A stretch of 64,000 nucleotides of DNA from Pseudomonas sp. ACM7 (lineage in GTDB: Bacteria > Pseudomonadota > Gammaproteobacteria > Pseudomonadales > Pseudomonadaceae): the NCBI RefSeq assembly GCF_004136015.1, contig NZ_CP024866.1, positions 6,400,861 to 6,464,860 on the forward strand, read 5' to 3'. Below, piece by piece: positions 46,580-55,793 of this stretch (position 1 is its first letter; every line of letters starts with the position of its first letter). The notes under the pieces are model-generated. The model saw nothing but the letters and a program-made list of their open reading frames with translations, was not told the origin of the DNA and made no database searches. The position numbers and the translations under genes were made by a program.

Positions 46580-47467
46580 ATTGGGGCCCAGCAATAAATC
46601 CTGCTCGCTCTCACAAAGCTGCACCACGTAATCCCACAACACCCGCAACCGCACGGATTTGTGCAGCTCACGCCGCGTGCTGATCCAATAGCTGCGCTGA
46701 ATGCTCTCATCCGGCAGCAACGGGACCAGGCCGGGATCGGCGCTGGCCATGTAACAAGGCAGCACGGCGATCCCCAACCCGGAACGCGCGGCCTGTTGCT
46801 GGGCGATGACGCTGGTGCTGTGAAACACCACCTGCGGATTGCGACAGAAGCTGTTGAGGAACATCAACTCCTGGCTGAACAGCAAGTCATCGACATAGCC
46901 AATCCAAGCGTGGCGACCGAGGTCTTCGCGGCTGCGCAGCGGTGGCGAACGATCCAGATACTCCTGGCTGGCGTACAGCGCCAATCGATAGTCAGTCAGT
47001 TTGCGGGTGACCAACATGTCGGCGGCCGGGCGTTCCAGGTGGATGCTGATCTCGGCCTCGCGATTGAGAATGCTGACAAAGCGCGGCACCGCCACCAGTT
47101 CCACTTCCAGCCCCGGATAACGTTCGAACAGCCCATTCATGCGGCTGGCGAGGAACATGATGCCCAACCCTTCAGTCACGCCGACGCGGATCTTGCCCAG
47201 CGGCGCCGTGGACTGAGTGATTTCTTCCTGCGCCAGCAACGCGACGTTTTCCATCGCTTCGGCATGTTTGAGCAACGCTTCGCCGGCCGGGGTCAGCTCA
47301 TAACCCTGCGCATGCTGAACAAACAACGCGGTGCCGAGGCTCTTTTCGATGGCCTCGATGTGCCGGGCCACGGTGGCGTGGGTAGTGTTCAAACGGCGGG
47401 CAGCGGTTAGCAAACGCCCGCTGCGCTGCAACTCGAGAAAAAACCGCAGGTCATTCCAGTCGAACAT
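46571..47467 (-). CDS. LysR-family regulator
   Basis: A 298-residue regulator with HTH RLLTAARRLNTTHATVARHI at about 18-37 and a LysR substrate domain (LGKIRVGVTEGLGIMFLAS; SGLGIAVLPCYMASADPG). It is divergent from the GMC oxidoreductase/MHS transporter pair, with about 120 bases between start codons, and is their probable regulator. The TAG stop at 46571-46573 is contributed by a REP arm. The last residues may therefore be non-ancestral. Confidence 0.87.
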   Translation of the reverse strand: MFDWNDLRFFLELQRSGRLLTAARRLNTTHATVARHIEAIEKSLGTALFVQHAQGYELTPAGEALLKHAEAMENVALLAQEEITQSTAPLGKIRVGVTEGLGIMFLASRMNGLFERYPGLEVELVAVPRFVSILNREAEISIHLERPAADMLVTRKLTDYRLALYASQEYLDRSPPLRSREDLGRHAWIGYVDDLLFSQELMFLNSFCRNPQVVFHSTSVIAQQQAARSGLGIAVLPCYMASADPGLVPLLPDESIQRSYWISTRRELHKSVRLRVLWDYVVQLCESEQDLLLGPNPL

Positions 47468-47588
47468 GAACCGTCCTTGAGGTAGGGCTGTTTAAAAACG
47501 CACAGCGGCTGCGCAAAAACTAACATTCTTTTGACGAAAGCTAACAACTAGGATGACCGACAACAAGAACAACAACATGAGGTCACGG

Positions 47589-49274
47589 ATGCAGACTTCC
47601 CTGGATGAATACGACTACATCGTGGTCGGGGCCGGCCCAGCCGGTTGTTTGTTGGCCAATCGGTTGTCGGCCGACCCGCAGAATCGGGTGTTGCTGCTCG
47701 AAGCCGGCGGCCGCGATAACTATGCGTGGATTCACATCCCCGTGGGTTACCTGTTCTGCATCGGCAACCCGCGCACCGACTGGTGCTTCAAGACCGAAGC
47801 GCAACCCGGCCTGCAAGGTCGCGCCTTGAGTTACCCGCGTGGCAAGGTGCTCGGCGGCTGTTCCTCGATCAACGGCATGATCTACATGCGCGGCCAGGCC
47901 GGCGACTACGACGGCTGGGCGGCTCAGGGCAATCCCGGCTGGAGCTGGCAAGACGTCCTGCCATTGTTCAAAAAGAGCGAAAACCACTTTGCCGGCGACT
48001 CGGAGTTTCACGGCGCCGCCGGGGAATGGCGGATCGAACGTCAGCGACTGTCGTGGCCGATTCTCGATGCCTTCCAAAGGGCCGCCGAGCAAACCGGCAT
48101 CGCCAGCATCGATGACTTCAACCAGGGCGACAACGAAGGCTGCGGCTACTTCCAGGTCAACCAGAAAGCCGGTATTCGCTGGAACGCGGCCAAAGCGTTT
48201 CTCAAACCGATCCGCAATCGCCCCAATCTCACCGTGCTGACCAACGTCGAAGTCGACCGTGTGCTGCTGGAAAACGGCCGTGCGTCAGCGGTCAACGCGC
48301 GTTGGCAGGGTCAGGCGAAAACCTTCAAGGCGCGCAAGGAAATCGTGCTGTGCGCCGGATCCGTCGGCTCACCAAGCATCCTGCAACGTTCCGGGATCGG
48401 CCCTCGCCCGCTGCTGCAACGATTGGGGATCGGCGTTGCCCATGAACTGCCCGGCGTGGGTGCCAATCTGCAGGATCACCTGCAACTGCGCCTGATCTAT
48501 AAACTGGAAAACGCCCGCACCCTTAACCAGATTGCCGGCAGCCTGTGGGGCAAGATGGGCATGGGCCTGCGTTACCTGTATGACCGCAGCGGTCCGTTGT
48601 CCATGGCGCCGAGCCAACTCGGAGCCTTCGCCCGTTCGGGACCGGAGCAGACATCGGCGAATCTCGAGTATCACGTTCAGCCGCTGTCGCTGGAACGTTT
48701 TGGTGAGCCATTGCATGCCTTCCCTGCCTTCACGGCGTCGGTGTGCGATCTGCGCCCGCAAAGCCGTGGCCGCGTCGAGATTCGCTCCACCGATCCGCAG
48801 GAAGCACCACTGATTCAGCCCAATTACTTGAGCCATCCGGAGGACTTGCGGGTGGCAGCGGATGCCATTCGCCTGACCCGGCGCATCGTCGCGGCACCGG
48901 CCCTGCAAGCATTCAAACCGGTGGAGTACTTGCCCGGCGACAGCTTGCAGAGTGAAGAACAACTGCACGAAGCCGCCGCCCGCATCGGCACCACCATCTT
49001 CCATCCGGTCGGCACCTGCCGCATGGGCAACGACGCGGACGCCGTGGTCGATGCCGAGCTGCGCGTTCACGGCATCCCAGGCCTGCGCATCGCCGACGCC
49101 TCGATCATGCCGCGCATCACCTCGGGCAACACCTGTTCGCCTACGCTGATGATTGCCGAAAAGGCAGCACAGTTGATCCTTAACCCCAACACAAGGAGCA
49201 TCGCCGCGCAGAAGGAACTGACCACCAACGCCAGCTCCTACAGGGAGCCAGTACGCCCGATACATCGACAGTAG
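47589..49274 (+). CDS. GMC-family FAD oxidoreductase (choline/alcohol dehydrogenase-like)
   Basis: About 561 residues. The N-terminal FAD site is YIVVGAGPAGCLLANRLSAD. GMC signatures PRGKVLGGCSSINGMIYMRG and GSVGSPSILQRSGIGP are present. The C-terminal catalytic His region is TIFHPVGTCRMGNDADAVVD. It oxidises an alcohol to an aldehyde, with electrons passing to a quinone or other acceptor. ATG 47589 is favoured by GAGG six bases upstream; ATG 47553 and 47577 are alternatives. It is followed by an MHS transporter and an L-lactate dehydrogenase, suggesting a hydroxy-compound catabolic unit. Confidence 0.9.
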   Translation: MQTSLDEYDYIVVGAGPAGCLLANRLSADPQNRVLLLEAGGRDNYAWIHIPVGYLFCIGNPRTDWCFKTEAQPGLQGRALSYPRGKVLGGCSSINGMIYMRGQAGDYDGWAAQGNPGWSWQDVLPLFKKSENHFAGDSEFHGAAGEWRIERQRLSWPILDAFQRAAEQTGIASIDDFNQGDNEGCGYFQVNQKAGIRWNAAKAFLKPIRNRPNLTVLTNVEVDRVLLENGRASAVNARWQGQAKTFKARKEIVLCAGSVGSPSILQRSGIGPRPLLQRLGIGVAHELPGVGANLQDHLQLRLIYKLENARTLNQIAGSLWGKMGMGLRYLYDRSGPLSMAPSQLGAFARSGPEQTSANLEYHVQPLSLERFGEPLHAFPAFTASVCDLRPQSRGRVEIRSTDPQEAPLIQPNYLSHPEDLRVAADAIRLTRRIVAAPALQAFKPVEYLPGDSLQSEEQLHEAAARIGTTIFHPVGTCRMGNDADAVVDAELRVHGIPGLRIADASIMPRITSGNTCSPTLMIAEKAAQLILNPNTRSIAAQKELTTNASSYREPVRPIHRQ

Positions 49275-49342
49275 CGACGCCAGCCCATAAGGCCGGCGCC
49301 GACAGTGGAACAAAAAAAACAATCACTGTGAGGGATACCGAT

Positions 49343-50965
49343 ATGTCAGAACATGTTCAGCCTCTGGAAGCCGTGCGCAGCGCGGGCACCAGCAAGGAAA
49401 CCCAAAAAGTCATCTTCGCCTCGTCGCTCGGGACGGTCTTCGAGTGGTACGACTTTTTCCTCTATGGCGCCCTCGCGGCGGTGATCAGCAAACAGTTTTT
49501 CGCCGGGGTCAACGACACCACGGCGTTCATCTTTGCGCTGATGGCCTTCGCTGCCGGCTTCATCGTGCGGCCGTTCGGCGCCTTGGTGTTCGGCCGGTTG
49601 GGGGACATGATCGGGCGTAAATACACGTTCCTTGCGACCATCATCCTCATGGGCCTGGCGACCTTCTGCGTCGGGTTGCTGCCGACCTACTCGAGCATCG
49701 GCATTGCCGCGCCGATCATCCTCGTGCTGCTGCGCATGCTTCAGGGCCTGGCCCTGGGCGGTGAATACGGCGGTGCTGCCACGTATGTTGCGGAACACGC
49801 GCCGATGGGTAAACGCGGCTTCCACACCAGCTGGATTCAGTCCACCGCGACCCTAGGCTTGCTGCTGTCGCTGCTGGTGGTGCTCGGTTGCCGTTACTTC
49901 ACCGGTGACCAGTTCGAAGTCTGGGGCTGGCGGATTCCGTTCCTGTTTTCGATCATTCTGCTGGGCATCTCGACCTGGATTCGCATGAGCCTGCACGAGT
50001 CGCCAGCGTTCGTGAAAATGAAAGAAGAAGGCAAGCTCTGCAAGTCGCCGCTGCGCGATTCCTTCGGCAAATGGGAAAACCTTAAAGTCGTCCTGATCGC
50101 CCTGTTCAGCATCAACGCCGGGCAAGCCGTGACCTTCTACGCGGCGCAGTTCTACGTGCTGTTCTTCCTCACTCAGTTCCTGAAAATGGACCCGGCGCTC
50201 GCCAACAGTCTGTTGATCGTCAGCGTGATCATCGGTGCACCGTTCTTTATTTTCTTCGGCTGGCTGTCGGATAAAGTCGGGCGCAAACCGGTACTGATGA
50301 TCGGCCTGCTGCTGGCGACTGCACTGTACTTCCCGATCTTCAAGTCCATCGCCCACTACGCCAACCCGGCCATCGACCTGGCCAGCCGTCAGGCACCGAT
50401 CACCGTGCTGGCTGACCCGGCCACCTGCACCTTCCAGTTCGACCCGGTGGGCAAGGCGAAATTTGACAGCCCTTGCGACAAGGTCAAAACCTTCCTGGTG
50501 AAACAGGGCCTTCCCTACAACAGCGAAGCTCTACCTGCCGGCAGCGCCGTGCAGGTCAGCGTCGGCGAAGTGAAACTCGATGGTTACGATGAAGCGGCCC
50601 TGCGTGGCGCCGTGACCCTGGCCGGGTATCCGTCAAAAGCCGACACTCAGTTGATCAACAAACCGATGATCGTGGCGCTGATCGTCGCGCTGATCATCAT
50701 CTCCGCCATGTGCTACGGCCCGCTGGCAGCATTGATGGTCGAACTGTTCCCGACCCGCATCCGCTACACCTCGATGTCCCTGCCTTACCACATTGGTAAC
50801 GGCTGGTTCGGTGGTTTCCTGCCGACAGTGTCGTTTGCCTTGGTGGTGTACACCGGGGACATCTTCTACGGGCTGTGGTACCCGGTGCTGATTACCGGGG
50901 TGAGCCTGGTCGTCGGGATGATCTGTTTGCGTGAGACCAAGAACGTGGATCTGGATACCAACTGA
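49343..50965 (+). CDS. MHS-family MFS transporter with large inserted loop
   Basis: A 540-residue metabolite:H+ symporter. MHS motifs include [40 protein letters not shown] and [21 protein letters not shown] roughly 100-residue hydrophilic insertion (about 340-438) with two cysteines (C362, C378) interrupts the second half between two membrane helices. GAGGGA precedes ATG 49343. It lies 68 bases after the GMC dehydrogenase gene, so uptake of that enzyme's substrate or of lactate-like acids is inferred. Confidence 0.88.
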   Translation: MSEHVQPLEAVRSAGTSKETQKVIFASSLGTVFEWYDFFLYGALAAVISKQFFAGVNDTTAFIFALMAFAAGFIVRPFGALVFGRLGDMIGRKYTFLATIILMGLATFCVGLLPTYSSIGIAAPIILVLLRMLQGLALGGEYGGAATYVAEHAPMGKRGFHTSWIQSTATLGLLLSLLVVLGCRYFTGDQFEVWGWRIPFLFSIILLGISTWIRMSLHESPAFVKMKEEGKLCKSPLRDSFGKWENLKVVLIALFSINAGQAVTFYAAQFYVLFFLTQFLKMDPALANSLLIVSVIIGAPFFIFFGWLSDKVGRKPVLMIGLLLATALYFPIFKSIAHYANPAIDLASRQAPITVLADPATCTFQFDPVGKAKFDSPCDKVKTFLVKQGLPYNSEALPAGSAVQVSVGEVKLDGYDEAALRGAVTLAGYPSKADTQLINKPMIVALIVALIIISAMCYGPLAALMVELFPTRIRYTSMSLPYHIGNGWFGGFLPTVSFALVVYTGDIFYGLWYPVLITGVSLVVGMICLRETKNVDLDTN

Positions 50966-50975
50966 CAGCACGGGC

Positions 50976-51005
50976 AAAAAAACGCCCCGCAATGCGGGGC
51001 GTTTT
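50976..51005 (+). terminator. Rho-independent terminator of the MHS transporter gene
   Basis: An A-run and ACGCCCCGC pair with GCGGGGCGT across a three-base AAT loop and end in TTTT. Confidence 0.9.
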
Positions 51006-51066
51006 CGTTAATCTGACCCGACGCTCGACGCAACCATCGCCCCGCCACTCACCAGACCGAGGCACC

Positions 51067-52209
51067 ATGATCATTTCATCCGCATCCGACTATCGCGAGG
51101 CAGCACGTCGCAAACTCCCGCGTTTTTTGTTTGATTACATTGATGGCGGTGCTTATGCAGAGCACACGCTGAGGGCCAATAGCGCTGATCTGACGGGCAT
51201 CAGCCTGCGTCAGCGCATTCTGAAAAACGTCGAAACCCTGAGCCTTGAAACCACCCTCTTCGACCAACCGCTTTCAATGCCGATCATATTGGCCCCGGTC
51301 GGCCTGACGGGCATGTTCGCCCGCCGTGGTGAAGTGCAGGCGGTTAAAGCGGCGGAAAACAAAGGCATTCCACTGTGTCTATCAACGGTTTCGGTATGCT
51401 CGATCGAAGAGGTCTCGGCACAAAGCCAACAGTCCATCTGGTTTCAGCTGTATGTGTTGAAGGACAGAGGCTTCATGAAAAATGCACTGGAGCGGGCGAA
51501 GGCCGCCGGTGTGAAAAACCTGGTGTTTACCGTGGACATGCCCACGCCCGGCGCCCGATACAGGGACGCACACTCGGGCATGTCAGGTCCTTTTGCGGCA
51601 TCGCGGCGAATGCTTCAGGCCATGACCAAACCCGACTGGGCATTCAACGTCGGCGTCATGGGGCGTCCACACGACCTGGGCAATATCTCGAAGTACCTTG
51701 GCAAAGCCGTAACCCTCGAAGACTACATGGGCTGGTTGGCCAACAACTTCGACCCTTCGATCAGCTGGAGCGATCTGGAGTGGATTCGTGAGTTCTGGAA
51801 AGGCCCGATGATCATCAAAGGCATTCTCGATCCTCAGGATGCCAGAGACGCGGTCAGCTTTGGCGCGGATGGCATTGTCGTGTCGAACCACGGCGGGAGA
51901 CAGCTGGACGGCGTGCTCTCCACCACCAAGGCATTGCCGCCCATCATGCAAGCCATCGGTAATGATTTGACGGTGCTGGTCGACTCGGGAATCCGCTCGG
52001 GGCTTGATGTCGTACGGATGTTGGCGCTGGGCGCAAAAGGCGTATTGCTGGGGCGTTCCATGGCTTATGCACTGGCCGCCGATGGTCAACGCGGGGTGGA
52101 GAATATGCTGGATATCTTCGCCAAGGAAATGCGCGTCGCCATGACCTTGACCGGGGTGACGTCGATTAGCCAGATTGATGAATCCACGCTGGTGGATGCT
52201 GTTCGATGA
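51067..52209 (+). CDS. lldD: FMN-dependent L-lactate dehydrogenase
   Basis: A 380-residue alpha-hydroxy-acid oxidase family enzyme. Family blocks are [35 protein letters not shown] and the catalytic-base and FMN region [14 protein letters not shown] (His-Gly-Gly-Arg). It oxidises L-lactate to pyruvate, passing electrons to the quinone pool. Length and sequence fit LldD, but the usual lldP-lldD-dld order is absent. This may be a second copy, perhaps acting on a related 2-hydroxy acid. A terminator separates it from the transporter upstream. Confidence 0.92.
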   Translation: MIISSASDYREAARRKLPRFLFDYIDGGAYAEHTLRANSADLTGISLRQRILKNVETLSLETTLFDQPLSMPIILAPVGLTGMFARRGEVQAVKAAENKGIPLCLSTVSVCSIEEVSAQSQQSIWFQLYVLKDRGFMKNALERAKAAGVKNLVFTVDMPTPGARYRDAHSGMSGPFAASRRMLQAMTKPDWAFNVGVMGRPHDLGNISKYLGKAVTLEDYMGWLANNFDPSISWSDLEWIREFWKGPMIIKGILDPQDARDAVSFGADGIVVSNHGGRQLDGVLSTTKALPPIMQAIGNDLTVLVDSGIRSGLDVVRMLALGAKGVLLGRSMAYALAADGQRGVENMLDIFAKEMRVAMTLTGVTSISQIDESTLVDAVR

Positions 52210-52296
52210 GCTGAACACCTGCTCTTAAAAACGCCCCGCCCCTGCGCAGGGCTCGAGTCGTGTGTCGACAGCGGAACGCGGAGCGTCCCCGGCGGC

Positions 52297-52327
52297 ATTC
52301 CCACGCAGAGCGAGGGAACGATCAATA
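52297..52327. repeat. Degenerate palindrome of the CATTCCCACGCAGAGCGTGG class
   Basis: GCATTCCCACGCAGAGCGAG is followed by GGAACGATCAAT. It is a decayed copy of the hairpin at 20252-20282, where T replaces the A in the right arm. Confidence 0.7.
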
Positions 52328-52339
52328 CGCGCAGGCGTT

Positions 52340-52645
52340 GAGAAAACAGGCCGGCCGGTAGGCCGCCTCGCTTTGGCTTTTGCGGTGCACGCCCCCCTCG
52401 AGAGGCCGAGTGGAGGTTCTGCGCAGTGGGCAACCCGGCATGGATGCCGGGTTAGCCGCCCCCGGCCATGGATGGCCGATGGCGGCGGGCCCACGGAGCA
52501 GGACCGGAACGAGGGCACCCTGAGCCTAGGCGAAGGGCCGAACGAAAGGGGCAAGAGCCTTTGGTTACTTGGGCTTTTCCAAGTGACCCGCCGTAAGGGC
52601 GGAACCCTAAGCCGCCGTGACCGCAGAAACGGATATGCACACGAT
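52340..52645. repeat. About 300-base dispersed non-coding repeat with tandem hairpins
   Basis: This GC-rich block between lldD and the DUF427 gene shows no convincing reading frame. It contains several hairpins: 52432-52453 (AACCCGGCAT / ATGCCGGGTT), 52463-52478 (CGGCCAT / ATGGCCG), 52567-52584 (ACTTGG / CCAAGT) and CCGCC / GGCGG near 52590-52602. Similar text ending in a conserved CGCAGAAACGGATATG is known to recur many times in fluorescent-pseudomonad genomes. No transposase or terminal repeats were seen. Confidence 0.7.
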
Positions 52646-52727
52646 CAACAAAAGACAGATCGGCCGCCTCGCTCTTGCTCTTGATCCTCCGCCCTCTCGC
52701 TACGCATGTGTGCCTGGAAAGCGACCC

Positions 52728-53096
52728 TCACTCAACGTCTTTGAGAACTTCAAAGGTCACTTGATCGGGATAGAACGCCATGTAGCCGCGAATCTGATCG
52801 ACCGACACTTTAGGGTCTTCATAGCTCCACACCGCGTTAGCGCCCTCATGTCCCGGGACTTGCAGACTGAAATAGCTGGCATCGCCCTTATAGGGGCAAT
52901 AACTCGTGTGATCGGTGCGGGCAAAGTACTTTTCATCAATGTCCTCCCGCGGTACGTAATACACCGGAGGATAGTTGGCCTCGAGCAACACCAGCGCCCG
53001 TGAGGACGCGGCCACCTGGATACCGTGAAACTTTACCAGCAGGCAGCCCGGCTGCTCTGCGATGGTGATGACAGGACTAGGACCGGAGCTTTTCAT
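52728..53096 (-). CDS. DUF427-domain protein
   Basis: A 122-residue soluble protein with the DUF427 pattern: VYYVPREDIDEKYFARTDHT, YCPYKGDASYFSLQV and a closing YMAFYPDQVTFEVL. These blocks are conserved through the family, whose function is unknown; a small-molecule-binding beta fold has been suggested. ATG 53096 was taken because the domain begins there. It is a single gene between the dispersed repeat and a gap with a degenerate REP. Confidence 0.85.
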   Translation of the reverse strand: MKSSGPSPVITIAEQPGCLLVKFHGIQVAASSRALVLLEANYPPVYYVPREDIDEKYFARTDHTSYCPYKGDASYFSLQVPGHEGANAVWSYEDPKVSVDQIRGYMAFYPDQVTFEVLKDVE

Positions 53097-53443
53097 GGAA
53101 TACGTTTCTCCTGACGCTGATGAACCTGTGAGAGCGAGGCTTGCCCGCGGTGGGCGGCGCAGCAGCCCCAAAACCTGAGAACACGACTTTCAGGTATAAC
53201 CCAGATTTTGCACTCATGACGGCTTCGCAGCCGAACGGGACGGTGCGGCGTTCCGACGAGCCTCCTCGACGGCATAGGTAATGCCAAGTCCCTGCACGGA
53301 GAGGTCCTTGGTCCTTCCACCGAATTGAATATTCGAAGTCGGCGAAACATCGACTACGATCAATAGCACCGTTGTCACCCCTACTGCGCAGTCAGGCAGT
53401 CGTGGCGTGGGGGTTCGAGTCTCAGAAACTTGAGGGTCCCCAC
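53097..53443. other. Intergenic region, 347 bases
   Basis: It contains a degenerate single REP core (GAGCGAGGCTTGCCCGCGGT near 53131) and a possible 54-codon leftward frame with a GTG start (53378 down to 53214). That frame has protein-like composition but no recognised family. No terminator or RNA gene is seen. Confidence 0.5.
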
Positions 53444-55675
53444 ATGCCCGCCACGAAGTTTTCTCTCGATCAGAAAATCATCACCCTGGATGCCCGTCCC
53501 GATCGCCTCGACCTGCGTGATCGGATCTTCACCCCACGGGTCCAGTCACTGCCGCCCTCCTGGCCCGCCGACAAAGACATCGCCACCGAACTCTCTGCCT
53601 ACCTGGGTAAGGGCCTGGTGCTCTACCAAGGCAACGAAGGTGCGTGCACAGGGTTCGGGCTGGCGGCGGTGGTCAACTATTTGTTGTGGCTGCGGGACCG
53701 GGCGTCCATCAAGACGAGCCCGCGTCAGCTTTATCATTTGGCCAAACTCTATGACGAATGGCCAGGAGAGGACTACACCGGTTCCAGTTGTCGCGGCGCG
53801 TTGAAGGGATGGCATAAGCACGGAGTCTGCGCGGAGGAACTGTGGCCCTATACCGTCAAGCCCGACGGATCGGTTCCGGCGTTTGAAGCGCCCGCCGAAA
53901 ATTGGGCAACAGACGCCGTGACCCGGCCGCTGGGGGTTTACTACCGCGTCGAGAAAGACGACATCACCGCCATGATGGCGGCGCTGTACGAAGCGGGTGC
54001 GCTTTACGTTTCCGCCAATGTGCATCAGGGCTGGGCACTGATCCAGCCCAAAGGCAAAAAACGTCCGCCGGCGGTGTTCCAGAGCATGTCTCAGCTGCCC
54101 GTCATCAAATGGCCGACAACCAGCCAGGGCGGTCACGCCTTTGCCTTGATCGGCTACACCCATCAGGGGTTCATCGTGCAGAATTCCTGGTCAACCGACT
54201 GGGGATTCTCGGGCTTCGCCATCCTGACGTTCGAGGACTGGCTGGCCAACGGCACCGACGCCTGGACCGTGGCCCTCGGTGTGCCGATTGAACACGGCGC
54301 GTTATCGCACAACGCGCGGCCTTCACGTTCCCGGGCCGATGTTCAATCAGCGTTTCGCAACGCGCTGTCGAGCTCCAGCGCCAAGCGTGAAGGTTTCTCG
54401 CTGTTCACCGCCGGTGCCCGCGATACCGGTCGCAAAGGACCTCCCCTGTTGACCATGGATCAGGCGTATGGCCTGACCATCGTGATGGAAAACAACGGCA
54501 GTATCGGCCCCCGCCTCACCGACGTCGAAAACGTCCGCGCGGGCGTCAAGCGAATCGTCTACGAGTCACCGCGCGCCTGGTACGACAAGCTCTCGGCAGC
54601 CAACAAACCCGCCGTGCTGCGCATCGCCGTCATCGCCCATGGCGGGCTCAACTCCGAGCAGGACTCCATCAATCGAATCTGTGCGATGGCGCCGTACTTT
54701 CTTGAAAACGGCATCTATCCATTGTTTGTCACCTGGCGAACCGGGGCGCTGGAGACATTTGCCGACATCGTCAAGGACGCCCTCCCGGGGCTGTTTCCCG
54801 AGGCTGGCGGCATCAGCGATGTGTTGAAGACCCTCAAGGACAAGGCCCTGGAAGGTTTTGATCGCACGGTGGAACTGGCCACCAAAAAACTCGGCGGCGA
54901 TCAGTGGAGTCAGATGAAGCAGAACGCCGAAGCGGCCTCAGTCGCAGGCTTTACCCCGCGCGGGCTGGTGGAAATGGCGGAGAACCTGAAAAAACTGGTC
55001 GCCGACATGGGCAAGAAGAACGTCGAACTTCATCTGATCGGTCATTCTGCGGGGTCCTTGATCAATGGCCACTTGGCTCAACTGCTGTCGGCCAGAGGCT
55101 TGGCCATCGAAACGTCGACGCTGATGGCCCCGGCCTGTACCCTCGATTTCGCCAACCAGACCTACCGCAAAGTCATCGAAGGTGGAGGCCTCAAACGCAA
55201 GGACTTCCACATTTACATGATGTCCGACAACCGCGAACAGGATGACAACGTCATCGGCGTGTACCACAAGTCACTGCTGTACCTTGTTTCCCGTGCCTAT
55301 GAAGAACTGCAACGCATGCCGCTGCTGGGCATGGCCAAGAGCCTGGACAAGAACTTCCAGGACTTCAGCAACCCCGATGTGGCGCAGTGGAACATTGCCG
55401 CCAAGAACATGACCGAGCAGTGGAACCAGTTTTACTGGGGAAAAACCATTCCGGCCGGTTTCGCCGCCACAGGCCGTGGGCTTCCCGAGGCGTTCGCGAA
55501 AACCCTGCATATCTTCAACGATTCGCAAATGAACTACGGCGCGGGCACCAAAGCGGACACCTCCCACGGCGGGTTCGACCATGATGTGAACGTCATTACC
55601 GCCGCCTTGCTGACCATTCTCAGACGAGAGCCGGACGCGAAGCTGGACCAACCGGTGGTTAACCTGAACTACTGA
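53444..55675 (+). CDS. Papain-like (C1) peptidase fused to an alpha/beta hydrolase
   Basis: A 743-residue two-enzyme fusion. Residues about 20-285 are a C1A papain-like domain with Gln62 and nucleophile Cys68 (YQGNEGACTGFGLA), His231 (QGGHAFALIGYT) and Asn247 (VQNSWSTDWGFSG). After a linker, about 385-743 form an alpha/beta hydrolase with oxyanion HGG (399-401), nucleophile Ser535 in LIGHSAGSLING and a likely His in SHGGFDHDV near the end. No signal peptide, prodomain or membrane segment is present. ATG 53444 has GAGGG upstream. It is monocistronic. A secreted effector or a cytoplasmic processing enzyme are both possible. Confidence 0.85.
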   Translation: MPATKFSLDQKIITLDARPDRLDLRDRIFTPRVQSLPPSWPADKDIATELSAYLGKGLVLYQGNEGACTGFGLAAVVNYLLWLRDRASIKTSPRQLYHLAKLYDEWPGEDYTGSSCRGALKGWHKHGVCAEELWPYTVKPDGSVPAFEAPAENWATDAVTRPLGVYYRVEKDDITAMMAALYEAGALYVSANVHQGWALIQPKGKKRPPAVFQSMSQLPVIKWPTTSQGGHAFALIGYTHQGFIVQNSWSTDWGFSGFAILTFEDWLANGTDAWTVALGVPIEHGALSHNARPSRSRADVQSAFRNALSSSSAKREGFSLFTAGARDTGRKGPPLLTMDQAYGLTIVMENNGSIGPRLTDVENVRAGVKRIVYESPRAWYDKLSAANKPAVLRIAVIAHGGLNSEQDSINRICAMAPYFLENGIYPLFVTWRTGALETFADIVKDALPGLFPEAGGISDVLKTLKDKALEGFDRTVELATKKLGGDQWSQMKQNAEAASVAGFTPRGLVEMAENLKKLVADMGKKNVELHLIGHSAGSLINGHLAQLLSARGLAIETSTLMAPACTLDFANQTYRKVIEGGGLKRKDFHIYMMSDNREQDDNVIGVYHKSLLYLVSRAYEELQRMPLLGMAKSLDKNFQDFSNPDVAQWNIAAKNMTEQWNQFYWGKTIPAGFAATGRGLPEAFAKTLHIFNDSQMNYGAGTKADTSHGGFDHDVNVITAALLTILRREPDAKLDQPVVNLNY

Positions 55676-55793
55676 GGCGTCTGTGCAATGAATCGCAACG
55701 CACCGACTGTACATCCATACAGATAAAGATTGCCCCATCGCTCATCAGCCGCCATTCTGTCCGCCTCTCGACAGTTGATGAGCGATGGTGGTT

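Noticed and set aside
52452..52640. Minus-strand short frame within the dispersed repeat
   Set aside because: The region is hairpin-rich non-coding repeat; the frame lacks a ribosome binding site and changes with repeat decay.
53408..53425. GGGTTCGAGTC resembling a tRNA T-loop
   Set aside because: The flanking bases do not form a T-stem and no acceptor, D or anticodon arms are present.
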